A stretch of 64,000 nucleotides of DNA from Chryseobacterium sp. 52 (GCF_002754245.1 NZ_PEEX01000001.1:1282001-1346000), one strand, 5' to 3'. Shown: positions 52,210 to 61,124, numbered from the stretch's first letter. Numbers and translations: made by a program. Notes: generated from the letters alone by a model not told the origin.

Positions 52210-54788
52210 GTACCAACTTCTGTAAATCCTACTGTTGAAGAAAAAGTTCCTTCTCTTGCACAAGTATCAAACTCAATGTTTTGACCGGGGCCTGGAGGTC
52301 CATATTGTGTTTCGGTTCGAGTAATTCCACTGCAGTCGATATAATCAATTGTATATGAATCTCCGGAACCCATGAAAAAGCTTATTCTGTAAATCTTACA
52401 AACTATTGCTGGGCAATTTATAATCTGTTGATCTACGAGAGTTGCACCACCCATGCTTAGAATTGCTTTTGCGTCCAGAGTTTGGATTTCTGTGGCATTT
52501 GCAAAATTCAATATGGTGCTGGTGATTTGTCCAGAGGTTCCAACATAGTCAATAGTTCTAGGAAGGGCGCTTAAACTTTTAAATGAGAACCTGTAACACT
52601 TATTAGGATCTTGTTCAATCTTTCTTTCGTATGATTTTATATTTGAAACTCCATTGATAACTCCATTCGTGTAACTTACTCTTACATCGTTTATTCCAAA
52701 AGTAAACTGGTAATCAAAAGAAGTAACATTTGAAGCTACATCAACCCAAACACCGCTATTAAGCCTAGTTTGCCAGATATATGTTGGATTACCTATAATT
52801 GTGGCAATTAACTGATAATGGCTCCATGTTGATGTACTATTAATATTGGTGTCGATCCAATCAATATCAACTCCGATACTTACCAAAGCTGTTTCTGTCT
52901 TTCTCTTTACTCTCACAAATTCTCCAGAAGCTTTTTGCGTATTGCTATCGAAGTTTAATTTATTGAGAATATAATACTGCTGCTCCTGTTTAAAGTAATA
53001 TAGGCGGGAAAAATCCAATTGAATCGTATCAACCAGATCGATATCCAGATCAATATCATGTCTTCTACTTTCATTTATAATCCCCGCATAATCCCCATAA
53101 TATTTACCAAGGATGTTTTGCCAGTCAAGCCCGTTGAAGCTACCTACTAAGGCATTTGGAACTATCTGTTGTTCGTTTGTGGTATTACTACCAATGGTCA
53201 CAGCATGAAATCCTTCTGATTGACGTATGAAATAGAATCTTTTTTCCAAACCTTTATAATTTGGCTGCAAGGCAGGATTGTCATTCGCCTGTTTTTCATA
53301 GAATTTGAAAACGTCACTGTCTATTTCGGTTGCTACATTCAGTCTAAATTTTGTTTTGATTCTTTCTGGTGCATAGGTCTTGCACTTAAAAAGCACTTTC
53401 GAAGCATCAAGGTTTAAATTAGAAACATCTAAATAACCATCATAATAGGAACCTTCTTTATCGTTGTATTGATACTGAAATATATTTCTCTGAGCATAGG
53501 ATCTTGAAACATATTCTTCGGAGGTTCTTTCGATATATTTATCAGACCAATCTATAACATCACCAGTACTAACTCTTTCAGAAATAGTTTCATACTGTAG
53601 GTCATTACTGTCCTCGTTAGGAAAAATTGTAAGTCCAAAACGATTAAAAATAACCTTCATGAAATCAGTGATTAAAAAATCTCCCAGACCATCCTGAAAG
53701 TCAACAGTTTCTTTATCTATTTTTTCAACCCGAACTAAAAATCCCATATCAATATATGAAGGTCCACCCAGATATTCTTTTTTCATGAATATCTGAAGGA
53801 CAGATCCAGCGGCAAGAGGTCTATTAATATTTACACTTACAAAGTTTTTAGGATTGGTATTAACCAATAGAACTTTGTTTGTAATGTCTTGAGGGTTTAT
53901 TCCCTCGGAGTTAACTCCAAGCCAGAAGCTCAATGCACCATTTGAAGTTCCAGCTGGGTTATCGGTCAATACTTCGAAAGTGATCTTATAGTTTCCATCT
54001 TCAGCGATATCCAAATATTGAGAATACCTCCAAGGTATTCCACCAGTTGAGTTAGGAATTGCCAAAGGCATAAACATTGAAGGAGAATTCTCCAGATATC
54101 GTTGCTGATTATTTCCTGCACTGATCAGTTTGTATAGTCCTGAAACATTTGGTGCTTTTGGATATGTGATGTACAGGCTTTTAAATTCTGGACTATCAAA
54201 AATCCCTCCGGAATAAGGAGAATTAAAACGGTCATGGACTTTATCCCATAGATATTTCACATTAACACTAGGAACCAGATAATCAATATTGATGATATTT
54301 GGATCAGAAAGGAAATGAGTTTGTCCATTATAGTCCGCCAGGAAGTATTTGAAAGGTGATCCTGGAGCGTATGATGCTGCAACGTTTGCAACATCTTTGA
54401 CATGATTGATTTCAGTCAAAACAAGATCATTGCCAAGAGTTTTATTTTCAATTGCCTTAAAGAAATTTTCCAGACCGGAATAAGTATATAACTTATACTC
54501 ATCATCTGATTCAGTAATTTTTAACCATCCTTTTTTTATCAAATCGAAACCTTCATGCTTCAGTTTACAGTCTGGCTTTAGATATGGCATATTCGAACTG
54601 TCAGATGGTAGGCTTAACCCTTTTAAGGTCCTTACATTTTTAGGGGTTTTAGGTGCGGTAAATTGGTTTGTGAAAGATGATTGCCTACTTGAAATATCAG
54701 CAATATCATTAACCTGAAGAGTGTACTTGATATTAGTATTCTCTTCAAGGTCAATCGAAATATTGTCAATCCAAAGTTCAGTTCTCAT
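52203..54788 (-). CDS. Large tail or baseplate protein
   Basis: 861 aa. The N-terminal region (MRTELWIDNISIDLEENTNI, then TAPKTPKNVRTLKGL) resembles the distal tail/baseplate hub proteins of Bacteroidota phages. The C-terminus has two tandem beta modules that each end in cysteine-linked turns (KCYRFSFKS... and VCKIYRISFF...YIDCSG), a repeat seen in adhesion-type tail proteins. It overlaps the next gene by 4 bp. A role in host contact or tail tip is inferred. Confidence 0.7.
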   Translation of the reverse strand: MRTELWIDNISIDLEENTNIKYTLQVNDIADISSRQSSFTNQFTAPKTPKNVRTLKGLSLPSDSSNMPYLKPDCKLKHEGFDLIKKGWLKITESDDEYKLYTYSGLENFFKAIENKTLGNDLVLTEINHVKDVANVAASYAPGSPFKYFLADYNGQTHFLSDPNIINIDYLVPSVNVKYLWDKVHDRFNSPYSGGIFDSPEFKSLYITYPKAPNVSGLYKLISAGNNQQRYLENSPSMFMPLAIPNSTGGIPWRYSQYLDIAEDGNYKITFEVLTDNPAGTSNGALSFWLGVNSEGINPQDITNKVLLVNTNPKNFVSVNINRPLAAGSVLQIFMKKEYLGGPSYIDMGFLVRVEKIDKETVDFQDGLGDFLITDFMKVIFNRFGLTIFPNEDSNDLQYETISERVSTGDVIDWSDKYIERTSEEYVSRSYAQRNIFQYQYNDKEGSYYDGYLDVSNLNLDASKVLFKCKTYAPERIKTKFRLNVATEIDSDVFKFYEKQANDNPALQPNYKGLEKRFYFIRQSEGFHAVTIGSNTTNEQQIVPNALVGSFNGLDWQNILGKYYGDYAGIINESRRHDIDLDIDLVDTIQLDFSRLYYFKQEQQYYILNKLNFDSNTQKASGEFVRVKRKTETALVSIGVDIDWIDTNINSTSTWSHYQLIATIIGNPTYIWQTRLNSGVWVDVASNVTSFDYQFTFGINDVRVSYTNGVINGVSNIKSYERKIEQDPNKCYRFSFKSLSALPRTIDYVGTSGQITSTILNFANATEIQTLDAKAILSMGGATLVDQQIINCPAIVCKIYRISFFMGSGDSYTIDYIDCSGITRTETQYGPPGPGQNIEFDTCAREGTFSSTVGFTEVGTC

Positions 54789-55696
54789 ATGTTGATTTTA
54801 TTGATGTAGTTGGCGTAAGTAAATTCAATCTTGTTCTCATATACTTGAAGCCAGTTGCTTTCTATACTGTCATTGCTTTCGATGATTAATCGCTGCCATT
54901 GTGACTCTGCATCATCACCAGCCGGATCATAGATATATACCTCCGGAGATGTAACCAGGTCCGTGAATACTTCTTGAATTTCAAATGGTGTTTTAGCAGT
55001 CAGTTCAATTCCTTTTTCAAAACTGATTCCTGTGTTGCTGAAATTATCAGATCTTAATCTGCGAGTTATCTTCTGGATCTGCTTCGGGGCTTTAGACTTT
55101 GTTTTAGTCTCGAAAATTTCAAAAAGGTAATATTGATAAGCTCCTAAAGAATTAAGAAATTTAAGGATCTTGTAATCACATTTTCTCGGGGCCGTGTGGT
55201 TGTATACTTTAGTAGGTGCAGGTTCATAACTTACAATTGCATTGCCTTCAATTCTTTTGGCGAATGCTCCCGGAATTATCACACCTGGCCATTGAATCCA
55301 TTTTCCAACAAGAAGTTCCTCTGAAGATGTTAAATACCATTCATCCCTTCCGTTTTTTTGTCTTCCACCTCTCACAAAGAATTTAGTAATTGAAAGGGTT
55401 TCATCCGAAATACTTGAATCATCAAATTTCACTTTAAAATCAAACCTGAATTCCTGCAGGGGATTAACAGTAACATGATTAGTTTCGGGGAAAAGGTTTC
55501 GGACCGGGATGCAGATGTTAAATATAAATTCGTTATCCGGAGAAGGTGACATAATGAATGGAGATAAGGAAGTACCAGTTGTTTGATTGGTGACAACAAG
55601 CTCCAACAGTCTGGTATCAGCCGCAAAACCATTCACTGAAATCCATATTTCATTGAATGCTAAATAGTAATTATTCTCTAATCCGTTTACTGTCAT
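54785..55696 (-). CDS. Distal tail-like protein (303 aa)
   Basis: A beta-rich soluble protein with segments such as PFIMSPSPDNEFIFNICIPV and EFRFDFKVKFDDSSI. It ends 4 bp into the start of the 861-aa protein gene. Size and place fit a distal tail (Dit-like) or tail tip protein. No motif confirms it. Confidence 0.55.
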   Translation of the reverse strand: MTVNGLENNYYLAFNEIWISVNGFAADTRLLELVVTNQTTGTSLSPFIMSPSPDNEFIFNICIPVRNLFPETNHVTVNPLQEFRFDFKVKFDDSSISDETLSITKFFVRGGRQKNGRDEWYLTSSEELLVGKWIQWPGVIIPGAFAKRIEGNAIVSYEPAPTKVYNHTAPRKCDYKILKFLNSLGAYQYYLFEIFETKTKSKAPKQIQKITRRLRSDNFSNTGISFEKGIELTAKTPFEIQEVFTDLVTSPEVYIYDPAGDDAESQWQRLIIESNDSIESNWLQVYENKIEFTYANYINKINI

Positions 55697-55705
55697 TGTT
55701 TTGTT

Positions 55706-55987
55706 TTATTCTGATTCAAAGTCTTTTCTTAAATTCTCTACGTAATGATAGAATACATCAAAACTCTCTTTACTATGAAAGTGAATCGCGATTTTTGGCA
55801 GAAATTCATTAGTTGTTGGTGTAGGTTCTCCAACTTCTCCAATTGCATGAGGCAGTTCTGAATCACCAAGAAATAATCCTTTATAGGTTTTATCTTTGGC
55901 TTCACCGCTTGTAACTCTCATTGTTCCATTTCCGAAAGTTGCAACTGTAACGTTTTCAACGTCTCCTAATTTTTCAATTGTAATCAT
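55706..55987 (-). CDS. Phage protein (93 aa), unknown
   Basis: A small beta-rich protein with no membrane segment. It sits between the neck-like genes and the distal tail gene, 9 bp upstream of the latter. It may be a small tail assembly factor by position. No family was recognised. Confidence 0.5.
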   Translation of the reverse strand: MITIEKLGDVENVTVATFGNGTMRVTSGEAKDKTYKGLFLGDSELPHAIGEVGEPTPTTNEFLPKIAIHFHSKESFDVFYHYVENLRKDFESE

Positions 55988-56016
55988 TGTCTTTTATTTT
56001 GTAGTATTTATTGGTA

Positions 56017-56478
56017 TCATGAGAATACTTCTTGTGCATTTCTTATTAATTCGTCAGCAAGTCGAGCTTGTGCTATGACTGAAAGTTCATCTTGAATAAA
56101 TTGGATTGTTCTCGGCTCTTGTAGCACTTCAATCAATGTCGATCCGCCTTGCTCGTACCAGGTAGTACCTTTCTTAAATATTTTATCTCTTACAGCGAAA
56201 GCAGCCGATAAAGCAGCTGCATCACTTAAACCAAACTTTGCTTTGGCCCATTTCTTTAAGGCGGGGATTGGAACCATATTTCCCGGTGGAAGCCCTTGGG
56301 CTAATTGCTCTGAATACTGACGGCCCCAGATAGTCCCTGAGTCTAAATCTGATGTATAAGTAACATTCTCTCTCCATTCTCCAGTTGCCTCCATTCCAAG
56401 TTCATCAAATCGGGGTAAAAGGAAAAGTTCAATAACCTTATCAAGTACTCTGTTTATTTCGTCTTGTGTCCAGAACAT
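56017..56478 (-). CDS. Neck or tail-completion-like protein (153 aa)
   Basis: The pattern MVPIPALKKWAKAKFGLSDA with AAFAVRDKIFKKGT matches the helical proteins found at the head-tail neck (HK97 gp10-type) in many siphoviruses. The N-terminus is helical. The place, after terminase and before the tail block, supports neck or tail completion. No search was done. Confidence 0.6.
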   Translation of the reverse strand: MFWTQDEINRVLDKVIELFLLPRFDELGMEATGEWRENVTYTSDLDSGTIWGRQYSEQLAQGLPPGNMVPIPALKKWAKAKFGLSDAAALSAAFAVRDKIFKKGTTWYEQGGSTLIEVLQEPRTIQFIQDELSVIAQARLADELIRNAQEVFS

Positions 56479-56551
56479 ATATTTTTTTAAAGTTTAATTA
56501 ATTTAAGTTTATCTTTCCGTTGGGGAGTAAGCCGTATTTTTTCATCGGGAA

Positions 56552-57019
56552 TTAAATTGATGGTTTGAAATTATCGGGTAGTTTAATAATGATTCCTGTA
56601 CAGTAGATATCAGAAAAATCATTTTCATTTTCACAAACCAAAAATTCTAAATGTTGAATATCTTCATTAACTGAATAAGAGAATGCTCCATTTTCTTCAG
56701 TTGAATAATTTAACTTATGTTCCGTAGATTCTTTAATATTCCCACACCACCAAATTTTTAAACCTAATTGCTTAGCTTCTTTTTTTAACTTTTTCTCGCC
56801 TTTGATTTTGGTTAAATCTTCACCATCCCAACCGTAACCGTGTTCACATTCTTTCGTTAAATAACAATCGGCACCATAACAGTACATCAAATCATCAGAA
56901 CCACCAACAATTACAACAATACCGTTCTCTTTAGCTAATTGTTCAGCTTCATCAGGAATATGACGGCTATATTCTATACCGTGACAAAGTTTTTGAATTT
57001 TGTTTAATATATTTTCCAT
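56552..57019 (-). CDS. Accessory phage protein (155 aa), unknown
   Basis: The sequence is alpha/beta with an acidic C-terminal half and several cysteines. It lies in a small block of accessory genes between neck and terminase genes. The gap of 73 bp on its 3' side holds only a 15-codon frame. No family was recognised and the place gives no clear role. Confidence 0.5.
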   Translation of the reverse strand: MENILNKIQKLCHGIEYSRHIPDEAEQLAKENGIVVIVGGSDDLMYCYGADCYLTKECEHGYGWDGEDLTKIKGEKKLKKEAKQLGLKIWWCGNIKESTEHKLNYSTEENGAFSYSVNEDIQHLEFLVCENENDFSDIYCTGIIIKLPDNFKPSI

Positions 57020-57026
57020 GAGTATT

Positions 57027-57353
57027 TTATTTTGATGAATTAAATGGATGGTTCAGTTTAAATTCTTTCTCAACACAATCTAACAGGAATTGCATAGGGT
57101 AGTCCATTGTATATTTGCTCCCAATCAAACTTTCCTTTTGTTGAATATATGTTTCTGCGTAGTATTGTTTCAACTCATCAAGAGTAGATACATTCCAGCA
57201 ATCTAAACAGGTCCCAAATGTTCCTCTATTCTCTAATGTTGTAACGCTTTTCGACTTTACACATGGCCAGGGCGCACCGCATCGCTTGCAGTATGAATGG
57301 TGAGGAAATTCATTTCTAAGATGTTGATTTGAATTAAATAGTAAACTTTTCAT
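57027..57353 (-). CDS. Zinc-ribbon-like phage protein (108 aa)
   Basis: The cysteines in SYCKRCGAPWPCV (CxxC plus one) and FGTCLDCW form a four-cysteine zinc-ribbon-like arrangement near residues 22-55. The C-terminal part is helical. Nucleic-acid or protein binding is plausible. It lies 7 bp upstream of the 155-aa gene. Confidence 0.55.
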   Translation of the reverse strand: MKSLLFNSNQHLRNEFPHHSYCKRCGAPWPCVKSKSVTTLENRGTFGTCLDCWNVSTLDELKQYYAETYIQQKESLIGSKYTMDYPMQFLLDCVEKEFKLNHPFNSSK

Positions 57354-57383
57354 ATCCTTTATTGTTTAAGCCACTTTGCTATT

Positions 57384-57512
57384 TTACTTCCATATCAAAT
57401 ATCCTATCAATAAACCCAAAGCCGTGAAAGGCAAACCTGCAACTCCAATCGTTATGCCGGTGATTATCCACGCAATGATTCTAACTTTTAAAGATCTTTT
57501 TTTGTTTTCCAT
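57384..57512 (-). CDS. Small membrane protein (42 aa)
   Basis: The ORF starts at 57512 and ends with TAA at 57384-57386. After a basic N-terminus (MENKKRSLKVR) comes a hydrophobic pair of segments (IIAWIITGITIGVAGLPF and TALGLLIGYLIWK), so it is a small integral membrane protein. It fits tightly between its neighbours, with a 4-bp gap to the preceding stop. It could be a holin-like or accessory membrane protein, but nothing confirms this. Confidence 0.6.
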   Translation of the reverse strand: MENKKRSLKVRIIAWIITGITIGVAGLPFTALGLLIGYLIWK

Positions 57513-57516
57513 AATT

Positions 57517-58050
57517 TTATCTTTTGTCTTGTAATTCTTTATAAGGATCTGGATTAAACTGTCTGAATACTCCAGTTACCTTCCATCCTGTATAATTGGA
57601 AGATTCTTTCAATATTGAGGTTGAAACATTCCATTTTAAAATATTGAAATCGTACCCCATTGCACATAGGTCATATTGATTCCCATCCCATATACAGTTC
57701 AGGATGGGCTTTAGAGTCTTACTCCATAAACTTTGATCTATTGGATGCCCCATTTGCTCACTGTAAACATTTGTGCCTAAATTTTCCTGCTTTACGAAAT
57801 AGACGGTAAATATGTGATCATACCATTCATTATTTGGCAAGCCTGTATTTGGATTCACTGTGCTACCATAACTCAATTCATAGTTCGTTACGAATATGTG
57901 AACACAACATGCTCGATCTCTTTCAACTACTGTCGAATTGATTCCGGCTGTTGATAGGGGGGCCCCAAATATCCAGCATTCACCGCACTTATTATCTGCA
58001 TCCCATTGTTCAGCCACTTGTTCGAAAAAATCTATAATGTTTAAATTCAT
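57517..58050 (-). CDS. Tail-terminator-like protein (177 aa)
   Basis: 177 aa from the ATG at 58050; the longer frame begins in the hairpin region. The sequence has a mixed alpha/beta pattern (IDFFEQVAEQWDADNKCGEC at the start, then DHIFTVYFVKQ) like tail terminator proteins. It comes just after the tRNA cluster's terminator, as the first gene of the tail block. The function is inferred from place and size. Confidence 0.55.
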   Translation of the reverse strand: MNLNIIDFFEQVAEQWDADNKCGECWIFGAPLSTAGINSTVVERDRACCVHIFVTNYELSYGSTVNPNTGLPNNEWYDHIFTVYFVKQENLGTNVYSEQMGHPIDQSLWSKTLKPILNCIWDGNQYDLCAMGYDFNILKWNVSTSILKESSNYTGWKVTGVFRQFNPDPYKELQDKR

Positions 58051-58067
58051 TTTTTTGTTTTTAAAAA

Positions 58068-58093
58068 ACCCGACCGGCAATTGCCAGCCGGGT
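58068..58093 (-). terminator. Strong hairpin between tRNA cluster and tail genes
   Basis: Arms 58068-58080 and 58081-58093 match at 11 of 13 positions and leave GGGTTTTTT on the minus strand, the form of a Rho-independent terminator. It lies between the tRNA genes and the 177-aa gene with no promoter visible after it, so read-through or antitermination would be needed for late expression. Confidence 0.7.
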
Positions 58094-58128
58094 CCACACC
58101 AAATAATACTATGAAAAAAAAAAGTTTG

Positions 58129-58197
58129 TGGAGATTGCAGGATTTGAACCTACGCCAGAACTTGATGCCTTGCTCTAACCAACTGAGCTAAATCCCC
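58129..58197 (-). tRNA. tRNA-like gene with defective anticodon arm
   Basis: Acceptor GGGGATT/AATCTCC, D-arm GCTC...GAGC and T-arm GTAGG-TTCAAAT-CCTGC are all intact and normally placed. Between the D- and T-arms only 18 nt remain (AAGGCATCAAGTTCTGGC) instead of about 23, and they cannot form a proper 5-bp anticodon stem with a 7-nt loop. It is 69 nt long. It may be a decayed tRNA gene or a tRNA-like decoy. No anticodon is assigned. Confidence 0.7.
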
Positions 58198-58358
58198 GGT
58201 TTTCCATACTATCGCAATGGATGCGCCCATGTCTGATTTAAGGAGATAATAAATTCTGCTGCTCGACTCCCGGCAATCAAACTGTGTCTATCCCAGCCGT
58301 TAGGGTTCCGGCACAAGGGTTATACTCGAACAGCTATAAACAATGCAACTTATATTTG
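58198..58358. other. Spacer between the two tRNA genes
   Basis: 161 bp without an ORF. The minus strand has tRNA-reminiscent pieces (GGGATAGACACAGTTTG and GGGAGTCGAGCAGC) that could be remains of another tRNA, but no complete cloverleaf could be built. It is left unassigned. Confidence 0.4.
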
Positions 58359-58432
58359 TATGGATAGCAGGACTCGAACCTGCGACCTCCTGAACCCAAA
58401 TCAGGTAATCTTGCCGTCTGATATATATCCAT
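58359..58432 (-). tRNA. Phage tRNA-Pro (UGG)
   Basis: A 74-nt tRNA: acceptor ATGGATA/TATCCAT perfectly paired, anticodon stem CCTGA/TCAGG with loop TTTGGGT (anticodon TGG, reading CCA proline codons), T-arm GCAGG-TTCGAGT-CCTGC. The D-arm is weak (about 3 bp around ATC/GAT). The acceptor stem is unusual for a bacterial tRNA-Pro. It follows the 203-aa gene by 7 bp and is presumably cotranscribed. Confidence 0.85.
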
Positions 58433-58439
58433 GATTTTC

Positions 58440-59051
58440 TTAATGTTTATTTTTGTGTTTCTGTTCAATCACTTTACCATATGCCTTTTCTATTTCTCTT
58501 CGCTCCTTATCCACTTTCAGTTTCTCATATACTTTCCAGTAAGGCATGTTGTAAATTTTTTCGTGATGGATCAGTTTATTATCCGCCAAACTGTCAAGTG
58601 TCACATAGTCACCATACTTATTCAATCGCTGGATTCCTGCAAGTATCATATCAGGATCCGGATCAGATGCCAAATGATTAGATTCAACTTCATATATGAA
58701 TTCTTGTTGTTGCTTAATCCAAATCAGAAAACTTATAACATCGTTTCCTATAACATTTTTTAAATCAACATTCTCATATTGTGAGGCTAAGATTGCGTTT
58801 ACCTGTTCGATGATAAGCCCCTTACTTTGAATCTTTGGCAGTTCGATCTTAATAACCCCATATTTTAAATTAATGAACTCTTCGCTTTTATATCCTGCTA
58901 TATGATTACTTGCCTTACCGTACTTTATCATACGCCTAAAATCTTCAACAGATACTGATTCAAGACTGATTTCAGGAAGCGGCTCTTCATCTATTGGTAG
59001 AGTCTGGACCTGTTTGCTTTTATTTTTCCACTTGAAAAAATTCATACTCAA
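58440..59051 (-). CDS. Phage protein (203 aa), unknown, between terminase and tRNAs
   Basis: A mostly helical protein with a basic C-terminus (AYGKVIEQKHKNKH) and a Lys/Gln-rich N-terminus (MNFFKWKNKSKQVQ). It is placed after the large terminase, like many packaging or head proteins, but there is no motif. The promoter with an operator-like palindrome lies just upstream at 59062-59095. Confidence 0.55.
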   Translation of the reverse strand: MSMNFFKWKNKSKQVQTLPIDEEPLPEISLESVSVEDFRRMIKYGKASNHIAGYKSEEFINLKYGVIKIELPKIQSKGLIIEQVNAILASQYENVDLKNVIGNDVISFLIWIKQQQEFIYEVESNHLASDPDPDMILAGIQRLNKYGDYVTLDSLADNKLIHHEKIYNMPYWKVYEKLKVDKERREIEKAYGKVIEQKHKNKH

Positions 59052-59061
59052 ATGATTAATA

Positions 59062-59095
59062 CAAATATATGAAAATAAGTATAACTATGTTATAC
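59062..59095 (-). promoter_or_regulatory. Promoter with perfect palindromic operator-like site
   Basis: -7 box TATATTTG (59062-59069, minus strand). Ten bp upstream lies a perfect palindrome GTATAAC-TAT-GTTATAC (59079-59095, 7-bp arms), which covers the -33 position. The first ten bases, GTATAACTAT, also occur in the lysogeny control region (35199-35208) and at 61594-61603. It drives the 203-aa gene and tRNA cluster. Confidence 0.7.
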
Positions 59096-59112
59096 CTTTT
59101 TCAAATTAATAA

Positions 59113-60546
59113 TTAACTGATTCTTGGTGATGTCTTCTTACGTGTTCTGCAGTCATTAACAGCCATAACAAGACAGTCAATGATACCATCCTGTTTAGCG
59201 TTTGGGAAGGTCTTCACCTGGTCCAGAAAGTATTGATTCCAGTTGCCACGTATCAACTTCACTCGCCTTGATTCGCAATAGGGTGAAATGTCTGATGCTC
59301 TGGCGGGTTTATCCTTTAAAGGGTTTTCACCTTCCTTGATATTGATTTTAGTATCTCGCTTCTTTTGCTGCACCAAAGATTTACCACTTGCCTTGGGTTC
59401 TACAATGATCATGGATTTTTGACTATATCCATGGTTTGAGGTAAAAGTGTCTACATATTTTACCAGATCAGGAAATTCCAAATAAACACCTTCTGCATGC
59501 CTTATGATACATTCGTTGTTTAGCTGCCCGAACTGCAGCATTCCAGACTCGTCATTGTCAGTACTATCAGTATAAGCTGGATCGATTGCCGTATTCCAGA
59601 TGATGGAATTATATTCGGGCTTCCAGTCAACTACTTCAAACCAAATGGCCTTTAAAATACCCCCTTCCGGTGGAGCAGTAATTTGCTGGAACTGGTTACT
59701 ATATCCATAACTGCCCAGGTCAATCTTAGCCTCCTTTATAACATCGTGATCTAGCCTGATGGGGTCGAGTAAGCCATCAATATACCTTTCAATTAAATGG
59801 GCGGGTTTCACATCCTTTGATACCTCAGCAGGTAAACAAATATGCCTGATCATTTCTCCTTTATTCGACAACATAAAACCAGTTACATCATTCTCATGAA
59901 GTCGCTGCATGATCGTTATCGTAGGAGTATTACGTTTATCTACCTTTCTGGATGAAAGTGTCTGTGTTGAATGAGCAATGGCATTTTTCCGGTCCGCTTC
60001 ACTACTTGCTTGCTTAGGGTTTAATGGATCATCATTGATAATTACATGAGCGTGCTTTCCTGTGATAGCTCCACCAGTTGATGTTGTATTTCTTGTTCCG
60101 CCTTTAGTATTTTCATAATTCTGTTTTGCCGACTTATCGGATCTTAGTCGGATCTTATGAAAAACCCTTTTAAATTTTTCAGAGACAATTATATCCCGGG
60201 ACTTGACAGCTAACTCTGTTGCCAAATCAGAAGCATATGAGTTGGTAATAATCCGGATTGAAGGATCTTTCACCCATAACCAGACCGGGAACATTACCGT
60301 GCAGATAGTTGACTTTGATGTCCCAGGCGGAATATTAATAATGAGATCATACGGCTTAGGTAATCTGTTGACAATGTAATATGATAGATCCTGAAGCTCT
60401 TCACATAGGTAAGGAATATGCCAGTTATAAACCGGGGTTTCCTTGATCACTACATCCCAGAACAGCATTACAAAATTGAAAAATGATTCTTCACATCTTT
60501 CTTTTTGCAATGCTGTGAGCTTTTCTGGATTAATATCAATCTTCAT
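59113..60546 (-). CDS. Terminase large subunit
   Basis: A 477-aa DNA-packaging motor. ATPase domain: Walker A IPPGTSKST near residues 72-80 and Walker B VIINDD near 168-173. Nuclease domain: acidic residues in AIDPAYTDSTDNDESG, VEPKASGKSL and the final block CLVMAVNDC. Length is typical. It overlaps the small subunit gene by 11 bp. It cuts and pumps phage DNA into the prohead. Confidence 0.93.
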   Translation of the reverse strand: MKIDINPEKLTALQKERCEESFFNFVMLFWDVVIKETPVYNWHIPYLCEELQDLSYYIVNRLPKPYDLIINIPPGTSKSTICTVMFPVWLWVKDPSIRIITNSYASDLATELAVKSRDIIVSEKFKRVFHKIRLRSDKSAKQNYENTKGGTRNTTSTGGAITGKHAHVIINDDPLNPKQASSEADRKNAIAHSTQTLSSRKVDKRNTPTITIMQRLHENDVTGFMLSNKGEMIRHICLPAEVSKDVKPAHLIERYIDGLLDPIRLDHDVIKEAKIDLGSYGYSNQFQQITAPPEGGILKAIWFEVVDWKPEYNSIIWNTAIDPAYTDSTDNDESGMLQFGQLNNECIIRHAEGVYLEFPDLVKYVDTFTSNHGYSQKSMIIVEPKASGKSLVQQKKRDTKINIKEGENPLKDKPARASDISPYCESRRVKLIRGNWNQYFLDQVKTFPNAKQDGIIDCLVMAVNDCRTRKKTSPRIS

Positions 60547-61120
60547 CTTTTATCTTTAGCGACAATTCGAAGAGGCTTTGTTTCTCTTCATCACTTAAAC
60601 CACCAATGTCATAGTTGATATTTTTGCTGGTTTGCTCAATTTCCGTCTTATCGGACCACCCCATGTTTTTAAGAGCAAAAATAACCCCTGTTGGCCTTTC
60701 TAGCCATAAGCCTCCAACATACTTGTCTTCGATTAAAAGGAGCCCCCTTTTTATAATGTAAGAAAACACCGATTTTTTTTCATAATCATACATTGACTGT
60801 CTACTTTCAAAACCTAAGAAAATGGCAAGACCTGTCACACTTGGCCGTTCTGGATTTCTTATCCATTCTTCATACTCATATGTTTCCGTTACCTCTGTTA
60901 CCGTCCCATCAAGATTTTTTGTTTTCGAATACCTTTCTCCTGGCTTCATTATAAACTCACCTTTGATGTATTCGAAGTATTCATCAATCTTTTCTTTTAC
61001 CTCTACAGGATCAGAGTAGATAGGTGGAGCTCCTCCGGAGTTTCCTAATGCTATGGAATTTCCTTTTGCAAACTTTCCGTCTGGATCTCTGCCTTCAATG
61101 TCTTTCATATCCTTTGCCAT
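60536..61120 (-). CDS. Terminase small subunit
   Basis: A 194-aa protein with the pattern typical of Bacteroidota phages: NSGGAPPIYSDPVEVKEKID, TGLAIFLGFESRQSMYDYEK and GVIFALKNMGWSDKTEI, ending in an acidic helix. It recognises the packaging site and recruits the large subunit. It ends 11 bp inside the large subunit gene. The start is clean after a 4-bp gap. Confidence 0.88.
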   Translation of the reverse strand: MAKDMKDIEGRDPDGKFAKGNSIALGNSGGAPPIYSDPVEVKEKIDEYFEYIKGEFIMKPGERYSKTKNLDGTVTEVTETYEYEEWIRNPERPSVTGLAIFLGFESRQSMYDYEKKSVFSYIIKRGLLLIEDKYVGGLWLERPTGVIFALKNMGWSDKTEIEQTSKNINYDIGGLSDEEKQSLFELSLKIKDED

Positions 61121-61124
61121 GAGT

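Noticed and set aside
56479..56551. 15-codon frame (MKKYGLLPNGKINLN)
   Set aside because: Too short to support as a gene, although it fits between two genes.
58198..58358. A third tRNA in the spacer
   Set aside because: Pieces resemble tRNA arms but no full cloverleaf could be built.
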